Shown here: positions 8,062 through 16,205 of the stretch, one piece after another
Numbering within the stretch: position 1 is the first letter of the stretch
Layout: each line of letters opens with the position of its first letter
NCBI GenBank assembly: GCA_025359165.1
Contig: JANYHG010000225.1
Span: forward strand, 1 to 35,578
DNA from: Hyphomicrobiaceae bacterium
GTDB taxonomy: Bacteria; Pseudomonadota; Alphaproteobacteria; Rhizobiales; Hyphomicrobiaceae
Direction: 5' to 3'
Length of the DNA: 35,578 nt
Position numbers and translations under genes: made by a program
The notes under the pieces: generated by a model
The model's input: only the letters and a program-made list of their open reading frames with translations
What the model was told of the DNA's origin: nothing
Database searches by the model: none

Positions 8062-9081
8062 TCAACTGGTGGCGGATACGCCTAACACGCGCTGCAAGCA
8101 AGCTTCGGCGTCGGCCATGCTGAACGGGCTTTGAGTGTGCGTGACTGCCAGCGCATTCGCGTAGCGCACGGCGGGCTTGCCGGTCAGCGCTGGTGAGGCT
8201 GATGCAACGTGCTCCATTTCGACCATCACGCCGTTGCAGTGAAGCGCGAGATCCGTTCCGGCCCGCAGCACGGCCGCGGCTCGCTCACCCGGAGTGCCTT
8301 GCAGCGCCTGCATCGACAGGTCGTCGCTCATCAGCAATCCGTCGAAGCCGATATGACCGCGAATGATGCGCGAGGTGACGATGGCCGAAGTCGATGCCGT
8401 CGTGGTCGGGTCGATCATCGAGAAGACGACGTGCGCGGTCATCGCGGCCGGCAGCGTCGCCAAAGCTTTGAAGGGTGCGAAGTCGGTTGCGATCAGCTCG
8501 TGCTCGGTGGCCGCCACCGTCGGCAGCGCGTGATGCGTATCGACCAGTGCTCGGCCGTGGCCGGGAATATGCTTGATGACAGGCAATACGCCGCCATCCA
8601 TATGCCCTTCTGCTATGGCACGCCCGAGGGCGGCGATCGGCGCTGGCGAAGTCCCGAGCGCACGATTGCCGATCACCTCGTGCGCGCCCGCGATGGGCAG
8701 ATCGAGGACCGGCGTACAATTGCAGGTGATGCCGACCGCGCGGAGATCGTGTGCGATCAGGCGGGAAATGGCCCGTGCGTCAGCGATAGCCCTCGGCAGT
8801 TCGATCGTCGCCCGCGCGGCATACTGCGCGCCGCTCGGCAGTGTACGCCAATGCGGCGGACGCAAGCGCTGCACCCGACCGCCTTCCTGGTCGACGAGCA
8901 CCAGCACTGCACTGCCGATCGCCGCTTGTGCCTCGGCGATCAGACGTCTCACCTGATCGGGATGGTCGACGTTACGTGCGAATAGTATGACGCCAGCCGG
9001 CTTTGCCGCGCGGAGAAACGATGTCTCCGCGCCGGTCAGTTCCAGACCAGACAGGCCGGTTATGAAAGCCGCATGCGTCAT
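8062..9081 (-). CDS. nagZ: Beta-N-acetylhexosaminidase, GH3 family
   Basis: NagZ removes N-acetylglucosamine from anhydromuropeptides in the cytoplasm during peptidoglycan recycling. The 339-residue protein has LVDQEGGRVQRL (62–73), KHIPGHG (170–176), the mobile-loop acid/base His in DTHH (181–184) and the nucleophile loop MSDDLSM (251–257), all typical of NagZ-type GH3 enzymes. A TTG at 9087 is in frame, but ATG 9081 is the better start. In some bacteria NagZ products feed AmpR/AmpC beta-lactamase induction; no such genes are here. It sits between the SPOR protein gene and scpA on the same strand. Confidence 0.94.
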   Translation of the reverse strand: MTHAAFITGLSGLELTGAETSFLRAAKPAGVILFARNVDHPDQVRRLIAEAQAAIGSAVLVLVDQEGGRVQRLRPPHWRTLPSGAQYAARATIELPRAIADARAISRLIAHDLRAVGITCNCTPVLDLPIAGAHEVIGNRALGTSPAPIAALGRAIAEGHMDGGVLPVIKHIPGHGRALVDTHHALPTVAATEHELIATDFAPFKALATLPAAMTAHVVFSMIDPTTTASTSAIVTSRIIRGHIGFDGLLMSDDLSMQALQGTPGERAAAVLRAGTDLALHCNGVMVEMEHVASASPALTGKPAVRYANALAVTHTQSPFSMADAEACLQRVLGVSATS

Positions 9082-9129
9082 TCGCAATATCAGCCGCCCA
9101 GATCTCGGTTGCTCGATGCCTCCTGGACG

Positions 9130-10878
9130 TCAGTATGCTGCGGCAAAACAATCCTTGTGGCCAGCAGCTTTGATCTGCGTGCAGACGCTCGCCGCCGCCT
9201 CACGCGAACCGGGCGGCCCGACGACGGCGCGATAATATGTTTTCCCATCTTTGGGGTTTGCAAATTCGGTGACGTCTGTCGGCTTGCCACCGAGCACTTC
9301 ACCGAACCGGCCCTGCAGATCATCGAGCGCTTTGCGGGCATCGATAGCGGAGCCACGTGAGTCGAGAACCGCCACGTAGCCGTTCGTTGCAGCTTTGACG
9401 GGTGCGACCGCCGTCGATGCCGTCGCGGGCACGGCCCCGACTTGAGATGGTGCGCCGCCGGGCAGATAGGCATCGTTGCTTTTGGCGACTTTCGGCACCG
9501 CGATTTTCGGCGCAGGCCGAACGGGAGCCGGCGCTGCAGGCGGATCCTCGACGGCCGCGATCACGCGCGGGGCGACGGGTGCACGCTGCGGCTGAGCTTG
9601 CACCGGTGGTGATGCGACGGCGCGACCCGCAGGCGCGGGTATGATTGGCGGCAGCGCGGCTGCGGGGGCTTGCGGCGGCGAACTCGCAACCATCCCGTCG
9701 ATCGCCATGCCCGGTACGCTGATCGTCGGCCGCATGGGGGGCTGTTGCACGGCCATTCCGGGCAAGCCCTGCGGCGTGATGGGGATGGTTTGGACGCGGC
9801 GGGCGCCTGCTGGAGAAGTGCCGTCGCCAGTGGCGTCACCTGAAGGGACTACCGCAGGTACGTCGTTCAATCGCTCGCCGGATTTGAGGTCGGCGCTGGC
9901 GGTCTGCTGATCGCTTTTTCTGGTCGGCGCGTCGGCCCTGGCGGCCATCGGCTTGACTGCGGCGACGCTGGGATTTGCGAATTTCTTATAACCGTACGCG
10001 CCGCCGGCTCCGATCCCGATCGCAACCACCAGCGAGGCGATAACCTTCAGCAGACCGAAGCGGCGCGGCTCTTCCTCTTCCTCGTCTTCGAATTCTTCGT
10101 CGTCGTCGAATTCGGCGTCCGCATGCGCATCGGGATGATGTCCAGCAGGCAGCGGTGCACCCGGATTGAATGGTGGTGGGCCAGGGTGCTGCGGCGCGTA
10201 GCCATTGGCGTAGCCGGTCTGCGGCGGCGGTTGCACAGGCCCGCGTCCAGTTACCGGATCGGCGAACTGCGGTGGATTGGTCGCGTAAGCACCCAATTCA
10301 TAGCTGCGTGGATCGTGCCCCGGCTGTGCGTGCGGCAGTTGCGGTGCATAATGTTGCGGTGCGGGATAGGCAGCACTCTGGCCGGACGGCGGATACGCCG
10401 GCTCGCCGTGCCCCGGAAAGCTGCCACGTAACTGAGCGGCAGCATCAGGATATGGAGCGGCATAGGCCTGCGGCTGCTCTGCTTGTGCCGGCGGAAAGTA
10501 ATGCCCGTGATGCGGGTCGGCTGCATAGCCCGCAGGCGGATAAGCCTGCTGCGCGGGGTAATTTGGTTGTGACTGAGGTTGGCCATAAGCCTGCGGTGGC
10601 GCGCCGGCATAGTTCTGCTGCACATTTGCGTTTTGCGCGGCAGGCTGTCCGGCTTGCGGCCATGGCAGTTGAGCCGGCGCTGGCGACGTCGGACGGCCCG
10701 TCGGCTGCGGCTCGTAACCATATGGCGCAAATTGCGGATCGGCCGGGTAGGCGCTTGGCTGAGCGTTCGGTGATGCCGGGTTCCAAGGCAGTCCGTGGTC
10801 GACGGGTTGCGCGGCGGAGCGCGCGGGGCGCGCAGGCTGACCGGTCGTCCGATCTGGGATGCTGTTCGATCGTGCCAT
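9130..10878 (-). CDS. SPOR-domain envelope protein with long disordered N-terminus
   Basis: The 582-residue protein has three parts. Residues 1 to about 250 are low complexity, rich in Pro, Gln, Ala, Tyr and Gly, and presumably disordered in the cytoplasm. Next comes an acidic stretch (DDDEEFEDEEEEE, around 255–270) and one transmembrane helix at about 275–295 (KVIASLVVAIGIGAGGAYG). The periplasmic part has an Ala/Pro linker and a C-terminal SPOR domain (about 500–582) with AVLDSRGSAIDARKALDDL and YYRAVVGP. SPOR domains bind denuded glycan strands at division septa. Its place between argS and nagZ is a common alphaproteobacterial arrangement. The ATG has AGGGA about ten bases upstream. Confidence 0.9.
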   Translation of the reverse strand: MARSNSIPDRTTGQPARPARSAAQPVDHGLPWNPASPNAQPSAYPADPQFAPYGYEPQPTGRPTSPAPAQLPWPQAGQPAAQNANVQQNYAGAPPQAYGQPQSQPNYPAQQAYPPAGYAADPHHGHYFPPAQAEQPQAYAAPYPDAAAQLRGSFPGHGEPAYPPSGQSAAYPAPQHYAPQLPHAQPGHDPRSYELGAYATNPPQFADPVTGRGPVQPPPQTGYANGYAPQHPGPPPFNPGAPLPAGHHPDAHADAEFDDDEEFEDEEEEEPRRFGLLKVIASLVVAIGIGAGGAYGYKKFANPSVAAVKPMAARADAPTRKSDQQTASADLKSGERLNDVPAVVPSGDATGDGTSPAGARRVQTIPITPQGLPGMAVQQPPMRPTISVPGMAIDGMVASSPPQAPAAALPPIIPAPAGRAVASPPVQAQPQRAPVAPRVIAAVEDPPAAPAPVRPAPKIAVPKVAKSNDAYLPGGAPSQVGAVPATASTAVAPVKAATNGYVAVLDSRGSAIDARKALDDLQGRFGEVLGGKPTDVTEFANPKDGKTYYRAVVGPPGSREAAASVCTQIKAAGHKDCFAAAY

Positions 10879-10884
10879 AACGCT

Positions 10885-11082
10885 TTATCCCTCGGCCTTG
10901 CCATTGTCCGATCGAAACATCAGTCCGAGGCCGATGTGTGTCGTCGAACCCTGTTCAAGCTGCCTCCCGCCCCGATTGACTACCGTACCGCTCGGTGTGT
11001 GCAACGTCCAGATGTCAGCTATGCCGTCATCTTGTCGCCGACCGCTTGAAACACTTGAGCGCTTCAACCGAAAGCGATGCAC
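10885..11082 (-). CDS. Small ORF between argS and the SPOR gene (doubtful)
   Basis: A 65-codon open frame begins 45 bp after argS and ends seven bases before the SPOR gene start, on the same strand. It encodes a basic, Gly/Ser-rich peptide ending FRSDNGKAEG. No domain, signal peptide or membrane segment is visible and the ATG has no clear ribosome binding site. It fills most of the 248-bp gap, so it may be a real small operon member or simply leader sequence of the SPOR gene. Confidence 0.2.
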   Translation of the reverse strand: MHRFRLKRSSVSSGRRQDDGIADIWTLHTPSGTVVNRGGRQLEQGSTTHIGLGLMFRSDNGKAEG

Positions 11083-11126
11083 ACCCGAACACGATAAGGC
11101 CCGAATCGAAGCCAGCCCGATATGAT

Positions 11127-12887
11127 CTATCGCAACTCTTCCGGGGCTCCGACACCCAGGATCGCAAGACCAGTCGCTAATACCTGTGCATGAGCGCCGA
11201 CCAGCGCCAATCGAGCGGCGGTCAAGTCTTTGTCGTCAGCCTGAATGTACCGCAATTGTGGCGTTTCGTTGCCGCGCGCCCAATGACCGTGAAAAGATGA
11301 CGCCAATTCATACAGATAGAAGGCGATCCGGTGCGGTTCGTGGGCGCGGGCCGCAGCGGCGACCAGCACGGGGAAATAGGCGAGCTTTTTGACGATGTCC
11401 AACTCGCCTGCATCGCTCAGCCGCGTCAGATCGGCACCGGTGACGGCAGCGCTTGTCGCGGTCAGATCCGGAAAGATCTCGGCCACGTTGCGGAATACCG
11501 ATTTCGCCCGCGCATGCGCCATCTGCACATAGAACACCGGGTTTTCTTTCGACTGCTCGGTGACCTTGGCAAAGTCGAAATCGAGCGGCGAGTTGGCCTT
11601 GCGATAGAGCATCATGAAACGGATGGGATCGCGACCGACTTCGTCGATCACATCGCGCACGGTGATGAACGTCCCGGCTCGCTTCGACATCTTGAACGGT
11701 TCGCCGTTCTTGAACAGCCGCACCATCTGGCAGAATTGCACATCCACTTCGCCCTTGCCGTCGGAGATGGCGCGGACGGCGGCCTCGAGCCGCTTCTTGT
11801 AACCGGCATGATCGGCACCGACGACCGTGATCATGCGGGCAAAACCGCGGTCCCACTTTGTTTTGTGGTAGGCGATGTCGGGCGCGAAATAGGTATAACT
11901 TCCGTCCGACTTGAGCAGCGCCCGGTCGGTATCGTCGCCGAACTGCGTCGACTTGAACAGCGTCTGCTCGCGGTCCTCCCAGTCGGCATCGGGTTCACCC
12001 TTGGGCGGCGGCAGGTTGCCTTGATAAACGAGGCCTTTGGCGCGCAGGCTGCCGATGGTCGCCGCAACTTCGTCAACGTTGCCATGCTTCAACGAGCGCT
12101 CGGAAAAAAACACATCGTGCTTGATCCCGAGATCGGCCAGGTCGGTGCGGATCAGCGCCATCATCGCCGGAATGGCTGCGTCGCGAACGATGGTGAGGCG
12201 CTCGGCTTCGGGCAGCGTAAGCAGCGCCTTGCCGTGCTGCTGCGCCAGCGATGCCCCGAGCGGCTTCAAGTAATCGCCGGGATAGAGGCCTTCCGGAATT
12301 TCACCGATGTCTTCGCCGAGCGCTTCGCGGTAACGGAGATACGCGGACTTCGCCAGCACGTCGATCTGCCCGCCGGCGTCGTTGATATAATATTCACGCG
12401 TGACGTCGTAACCGGCGAAGGCCAGCAAATTGGACAGCGCGTCGCCGAACACTGTGCCGCGGCAATGACCGACATGCATCGGCCCCGTCGGATTGGCCGA
12501 GCAGTATTCGACGTTGATACGTTCGCCGAGACCGAGGTCGGTGCGGCCGTACTCGGTGCCCTTTTCTCTGAATGCCAAGATCGCCTGCTGCCAGAACGCC
12601 GGCACGAAGGTCAGATTGAGAAAGCCGGGGCCGGCGACGTCGACCTTGGCGATATCGGGCTCCGCTGCGAGCTTCGTCGCGAGCGCGTCGGCGATGTCGC
12701 GCGGCTTCATGCGCGCCGCTTTCGCCAGCACCATGGCGGCGTTGGACGCGACATCGCCATGCGTCGGATCGCGCGGCGGGGTCGCCTCGATGCCGTCCAG
12801 CACTAGATCATCAGGCAGTTGGCCCTCAATTTTGAGCGCGTCGAGCGCCGCGACGATTCTTTTTTCTATGTCGGCAAAGATATTCAT
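11127..12887 (-). CDS. argS: Arginyl-tRNA synthetase
   Basis: Class I aminoacyl-tRNA synthetase that charges tRNA-Arg. The 586-residue length is normal. It has the N-terminal Add1 domain (about 1–110), the ATP-binding HIGH-equivalent HVGH at 138–141 within [15 protein letters not shown], the KMSK loop at 399–402 (KMSKRAG), a DALR-type anticodon domain and a C-terminus ending GVGAPEELR. The start ATG at 12887 precedes the typical [11 protein letters not shown]. It is the first gene of the minus-strand block that continues with the SPOR protein, nagZ, scpA and scpB. Confidence 0.97.
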   Translation of the reverse strand: MNIFADIEKRIVAALDALKIEGQLPDDLVLDGIEATPPRDPTHGDVASNAAMVLAKAARMKPRDIADALATKLAAEPDIAKVDVAGPGFLNLTFVPAFWQQAILAFREKGTEYGRTDLGLGERINVEYCSANPTGPMHVGHCRGTVFGDALSNLLAFAGYDVTREYYINDAGGQIDVLAKSAYLRYREALGEDIGEIPEGLYPGDYLKPLGASLAQQHGKALLTLPEAERLTIVRDAAIPAMMALIRTDLADLGIKHDVFFSERSLKHGNVDEVAATIGSLRAKGLVYQGNLPPPKGEPDADWEDREQTLFKSTQFGDDTDRALLKSDGSYTYFAPDIAYHKTKWDRGFARMITVVGADHAGYKKRLEAAVRAISDGKGEVDVQFCQMVRLFKNGEPFKMSKRAGTFITVRDVIDEVGRDPIRFMMLYRKANSPLDFDFAKVTEQSKENPVFYVQMAHARAKSVFRNVAEIFPDLTATSAAVTGADLTRLSDAGELDIVKKLAYFPVLVAAAARAHEPHRIAFYLYELASSFHGHWARGNETPQLRYIQADDKDLTAARLALVGAHAQVLATGLAILGVGAPEELR

Positions 12888-12998
12888 GGATCAGATGTTC
12901 CGGGCGACAATCCCGCACACATCGAAAAGTGGCGGTACCGAGTCTGCAGTGCAAAGCATCGGTTTTGGATCGCGCGTGTCTATAAGGATGCGATCCGG

Positions 12999-14234
12999 CT
13001 AGCGCAATTCCGGGGTGTGGTCAAACAGGCGCTGATGTTCTTCGATGGCGAAGCGGTCCGTCATGCCCGCGACGAAGTCGCCGATCAGCGCCACGCGCGC
13101 GGCATCGCCGCTGGTAATGCTGGCCGCTCGCCATCGTTCCGGTAAATCGTCGGGGTTGGAGAGGTAGCGCGCAAATAGATCGTCGACGACGCTTTCGGCC
13201 CGCCGCATGATGGTCATCACCCGGTCGTGCCGGTAGACGCGCTCGAACAGATAGGCTTTGAGCTGCCGCAGTTGGGCGTGGAACTCCGTGGAGAAAGTCA
13301 CCACGCATTCATTGGCGTTTGCAATCTGATCGGCGCGTTCGATGCGAAGGTCGGCCAGCCGGGCACGCGCCGCGCACCCGACATCTTCGATCATGGCCGT
13401 GATCAAGCGACGGTTCACCTCGTAGATGACGCGTCCCGGATCGGCACCGGTCGCCATCGCGCGCCGCACGAACGGACCGACCAACGGCACATCGACCAAC
13501 GCGTCGAGCGTCAACAACCCAGCCCGCAGAGCGTCGTCGATATCGTGATTGACGTAGGCGATGTCGTCCGCGATGGCTGCCGCCTGCGCTTCAGCACTCG
13601 CGTATCTGGCGAGCCGCAAGGCATCGGTCAACCCGGCACGGGTGATCTCGCCCAACAGGATTCGATGTTCGCCGGGCCTTGCTTCGTGAGCGGCTGCGCC
13701 GACAAGCGGCCCGTTATGTTTGACCAACCCTTCCAGCGTTTCCAGCGACAGGTTGAGCCCGTCGAATGCGGCGTACTTGCGCTCAAGGCGCGTGACGACT
13801 TTGAAGCTCTGGGCGTTGTGATCGAAACCGCCATGCGCAGCCATCGCCGCATCGAGCGCGCGCTCGCCCGCATGCCCGAACGGTGGGTGACCGAGGTCGT
13901 GCGCAAGTGCCAGCGCCTCGGTGAGGTCTTCGTCGAGCTTTAGCAGACGGGCGATCGCGCGCGCGATCTGGGCGACTTCGATGGTATGGGTCAGCCGCGT
14001 CCGGTAGTGATCGCCCTCGTGGTACAGGAATACCTGCGTTTTGTGCGTCAGTCTTCTGAATGCGGTGGCATGGACGATGCGGTCACGGTCGCGCTGAAAG
14101 GGCGTACGCATTGGGCACGGAGCTTCCGCGAGTGCCCGACCACGGCTCGCTTGCGGATCGGTGGCATAACCAGCGCGGCGCGCGCTACTGGTGTGCAGCG
14201 GGTCCGAGTGACGATCGAGGGCGGATGGGGGCAC
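12999..14234 (-). CDS. dgt: dGTPase-like HD-domain triphosphohydrolase
   Basis: HD-superfamily protein of 411 residues related to deoxyguanosine triphosphate triphosphohydrolase, which cleaves dNTPs to nucleoside and tripolyphosphate. It has the family opening RTPFQRDRDRIVHATAFRRL (43–62), metal ligands His83 (RLTHTIEVAQIAR) and His112-Asp113 (ALAHDLGHPPFGHAGE), and a later Asp in DDIAYVNHDIDD. The start is GTG 14234; an internal ATG at 14111 would cut into the region conserved with homologues (YATDPQASRGR), so the longer form is favoured. Many proteobacterial relatives are annotated deoxyguanosinetriphosphate triphosphohydrolase-like because specificity varies. It is divergent from the Fe-S carrier gene. 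Confidence 0.93.
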   Translation of the reverse strand: MPPSALDRHSDPLHTSSARRAGYATDPQASRGRALAEAPCPMRTPFQRDRDRIVHATAFRRLTHKTQVFLYHEGDHYRTRLTHTIEVAQIARAIARLLKLDEDLTEALALAHDLGHPPFGHAGERALDAAMAAHGGFDHNAQSFKVVTRLERKYAAFDGLNLSLETLEGLVKHNGPLVGAAAHEARPGEHRILLGEITRAGLTDALRLARYASAEAQAAAIADDIAYVNHDIDDALRAGLLTLDALVDVPLVGPFVRRAMATGADPGRVIYEVNRRLITAMIEDVGCAARARLADLRIERADQIANANECVVTFSTEFHAQLRQLKAYLFERVYRHDRVMTIMRRAESVVDDLFARYLSNPDDLPERWRAASITSGDAARVALIGDFVAGMTDRFAIEEHQRLFDHTPELR

Positions 14235-14373
14235 GCAATCCTCGCTGATTGGGTGTCTTGCGGCCAGGGTGGCTGTTTGACAATCTCGATACTGCGCCTA
14301 TCTATCTCTGAGTCGGTCGAGCGCCAACGCGCATTCGTTCGCAATCTCAAGCGTTCCTAATTCGTTCCGGCAT

Positions 14374-14450
14374 CGTGTTAACGACAGACTTATCGTGTTA
14401 ACGACGGACATATTGTTTTAACGACGGACATATGTGTTAACGACGGACAT
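14374..14450 (+). repeat. 20-bp tandem repeat (3.9 copies) upstream of erpA
   Basis: Units begin at 14374, 14394, 14414 and 14434 (the last lacks one base). The consensus is CGTGTTAACGACGGACATAT; unit 1 differs by three bases in its second half and unit 3 by two at its start. Each contains a GTTAAC or TTTAAC core. The array ends seven bases before the erpA ATG at 14458, and the GTG beginning the last unit is itself in frame with erpA. Confidence 0.95.
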
Positions 14451-14457
14451 CAAGAAC

Positions 14458-14808
14458 ATGACTGACGTCTCGACACGAACCTCTGCAACCGTTGCTGTGA
14501 CAGCCGCAGCCGCGCGCCGCATCGGCGAGATCGCGGCTGGCGAAGGTCGGCCGACCTGCTTGCGGATCAGTGTCGAAGGTGGCGGCTGTTCAGGCTTTCA
14601 ATATAAATATGATCTCGTACAATCCGCCGATGCCGAAGATCTCGTCATCGTGCGTGACGGCGCGCAGGTGCTGATTGATCCGATCTCTCTCGAGTATATG
14701 GCCGGCTCCGAAGTCGATTTTGTCGATGACCTGATGGGCGCAGCCTTCAAGATCAACAATCCCAAAGCGACATCAGGTTGCGGGTGCGGCACCAGCTTTT
14801 CGCTTTGA
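14458..14808 (+). CDS. erpA: A-type iron-sulfur carrier, ErpA/HesB-IscA family
   Basis: A-type carriers hand Fe-S clusters to apo-enzymes. The 116-residue protein has the three conserved cysteines: Cys44 in EGGGCSGFQY and Cys108/Cys110 in SGCGCGTSFSL, plus MAGSEVDFVDDLMG ahead of FKINNP. The EGGG and single-domain length fit ErpA better than IscA or SufA, but the assignment within the family is not certain. ATG 14458 is preferred; GTG 14434 would add eight residues encoded by the last tandem-repeat unit. It diverges from dgt, a pairing often seen in Hyphomicrobiales, and converges on a small membrane protein gene seven bases away. Confidence 0.92.
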   Translation: MTDVSTRTSATVAVTAAAARRIGEIAAGEGRPTCLRISVEGGGCSGFQYKYDLVQSADAEDLVIVRDGAQVLIDPISLEYMAGSEVDFVDDLMGAAFKINNPKATSGCGCGTSFSL

Positions 14809-14815
14809 TAACTGC

Positions 14816-15181
14816 TCAGCCTGTGTTTGGCAGGATCCAGAACAGGACGCCGCACAGCGCGAATACGAGTATCGGCAACGATAGAATTCCGAACGCGGCC
14901 CTGTTGCGGCGCCCCTGGATCATCACCCATGCGGTCGCCATCGCCACCGCAGGTGCAAACCAGAACAGGATCAATGGATACGAGAAAAGGTGGTCGAGGT
15001 CGTGCTCTGACGGCAGAGTTTCATTCGTGGCCCACGCCATTGGCCTGAGCAGTACGATCATCGCCGACTGCCACGCCACCAGTGTCGCCACCGCAAACAG
15101 CAGATTGGCCGCGAAAAGCACTCGCACGATCGGCAGTTTGCGATATCGCCCTGCGCCATCTTCGTAATATTTGATCGCCAT
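14816..15181 (-). CDS. Small membrane protein, three helices
   Basis: Unrecognised protein of 121 residues starting MAIKYYEDGAGRYRKLP. Three hydrophobic segments are clear: around 20–42 (VLFAANLLFAVATLVAW), 69–87 (PLILFWFAPAVAMATAWVMI) and 95–117 (AAFGILSLPILVFALCGVLF). The open frame continues upstream to 15379 but overlaps the xthA start, and the ATG at 15181 gives a compact protein; a divergent 91-bp gap to xthA then remains. No function is suggested by context. Confidence 0.7.
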   Translation of the reverse strand: MAIKYYEDGAGRYRKLPIVRVLFAANLLFAVATLVAWQSAMIVLLRPMAWATNETLPSEHDLDHLFSYPLILFWFAPAVAMATAWVMIQGRRNRAAFGILSLPILVFALCGVLFWILPNTG

Positions 15182-15272
15182 GTGGGTCTCAAAGTCGAGC
15201 GCCGAATGAAATCCCCTCAACTCCAAAATATTACGTAGTAAGTGTTGCCGAAGCCCTAATGTGAGACATGCA

Positions 15273-16055
15273 ATGCGCATTGCGACTTGGAATATCAACG
15301 GCGTCAAAGCGCGGATCGAAGGCCTGCTGACGTGGTTGCGCGAGACATCGCCCGACGCGGTGTGCCTGCAAGAGATCAAAAGCGTCGACGAAGGGTTTCC
15401 GGCGGCTGAAATCGAGGCTCTCGGCTACAGCGTTGCAGTCCACGGCCAGAAGGGGTTCAACGGCGTCGCCCTGCTCGCCAAGGCGGGATTAGAGGATGTA
15501 CAACGTGGACTGCCGGGTGATGTGGATGATGTGCAGTCGCGCTACATCGAGGCGATCATTCGTGGAAATCATAGCGTCGTGCGCATCGGTGGCCTTTATC
15601 TTCCCAACGGCAACCCTATCGGCACTGAAAAATTCGACTACAAGCTGCGCTGGATGCGCCGCCTGATCGCGCACGCCCAAACCCGCCTCGCCCACGAAGA
15701 GCCGTTCGTGCTGATGGGCGACTACAACGTCATCCCGGAAGCTCTGGATGCCAAGCGGCCGAATGCCTGGCTGGGCGATGCCTTGGCGCAGCCGGAATCA
15801 CGCGGGCTGTATGCCGAACTGACCCACCTGGGTCTGACCGACGCGATCCGGGCCTGTCATCCCGGCGGCGGCGTCTATACGTTTTGGGATTATCAGGCAG
15901 GGTCGTTTCAAAAGGACGACGGCATCCGCATCGATCACCTGCTACTGTCGCCGCAAGCTGCAGACAAACTCCAGACAGCCGGCATCGACCGGTTCACGCG
16001 CGCCTGGGAAAAGCCCTCCGATCACGTTCCTGCTTGGGTGGAGTTGGACGTGTAG
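15273..16055 (+). CDS. xthA: Exodeoxyribonuclease III
   Basis: Exonuclease III/AP endonuclease of the EEP superfamily, which incises abasic sites and trims 3' ends in base-excision repair. The 260-residue protein shows MRIATWNINGVKAR, the metal ligand Glu34 in CLQEIKS, GLYLPNG, the GDYNVIPEALD catalytic Asp/Asn, and the C-terminal DGIRIDHLLLS and EKPSDHVPAW with the Asp-His pair. ATG 15273 starts the first conserved strand; a GTG at 15261 in frame would add four residues. It converges on gyrA with a palindromic repeat between them. Confidence 0.96.
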   Translation: MRIATWNINGVKARIEGLLTWLRETSPDAVCLQEIKSVDEGFPAAEIEALGYSVAVHGQKGFNGVALLAKAGLEDVQRGLPGDVDDVQSRYIEAIIRGNHSVVRIGGLYLPNGNPIGTEKFDYKLRWMRRLIAHAQTRLAHEEPFVLMGDYNVIPEALDAKRPNAWLGDALAQPESRGLYAELTHLGLTDAIRACHPGGGVYTFWDYQAGSFQKDDGIRIDHLLLSPQAADKLQTAGIDRFTRAWEKPSDHVPAWVELDV

Positions 16056-16081
16056 AGCGAGAAACCGTTGATTGGCGGGTC

Positions 16082-16174
16082 GCTTGGGTCAAGCACATAC
16101 GCGACCCGACATCATGTATTCCGAACCAGGTTCCGAGCCAGGTTGGGTCGCGCAGAAACGCTTGACCCAACCTA
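16082..16174. repeat. Imperfect palindrome, copy 1 of a dispersed element
   Basis: The left arm (16082–16110) contains TTGGGTCAAGC and GCGACCCGAC; the right arm (16141–16174) contains GTTGGGTCGCG and GCTTGACCCAACCTAC, its near reverse complement. A second, diverged copy is at 30891–30985. It occupies the junction where xthA and gyrA converge, so the folded RNA could end transcription from either side, although no T-run follows the stem. Confidence 0.85.
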
Positions 16175-16205
16175 CAATTTCTTGAACTTGGCCACCTGAT
16201 CGGCG

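Noticed and set aside
11331-12806. 491-codon plus-strand frame
   Set aside because: It is the complement of argS, a certain gene; long antisense frames are expected at this GC content.
14374-14450. CRISPR array
   Set aside because: The units are contiguous with no spacers; the same applies to the 17-bp and 13-bp arrays, and no cas genes are present.
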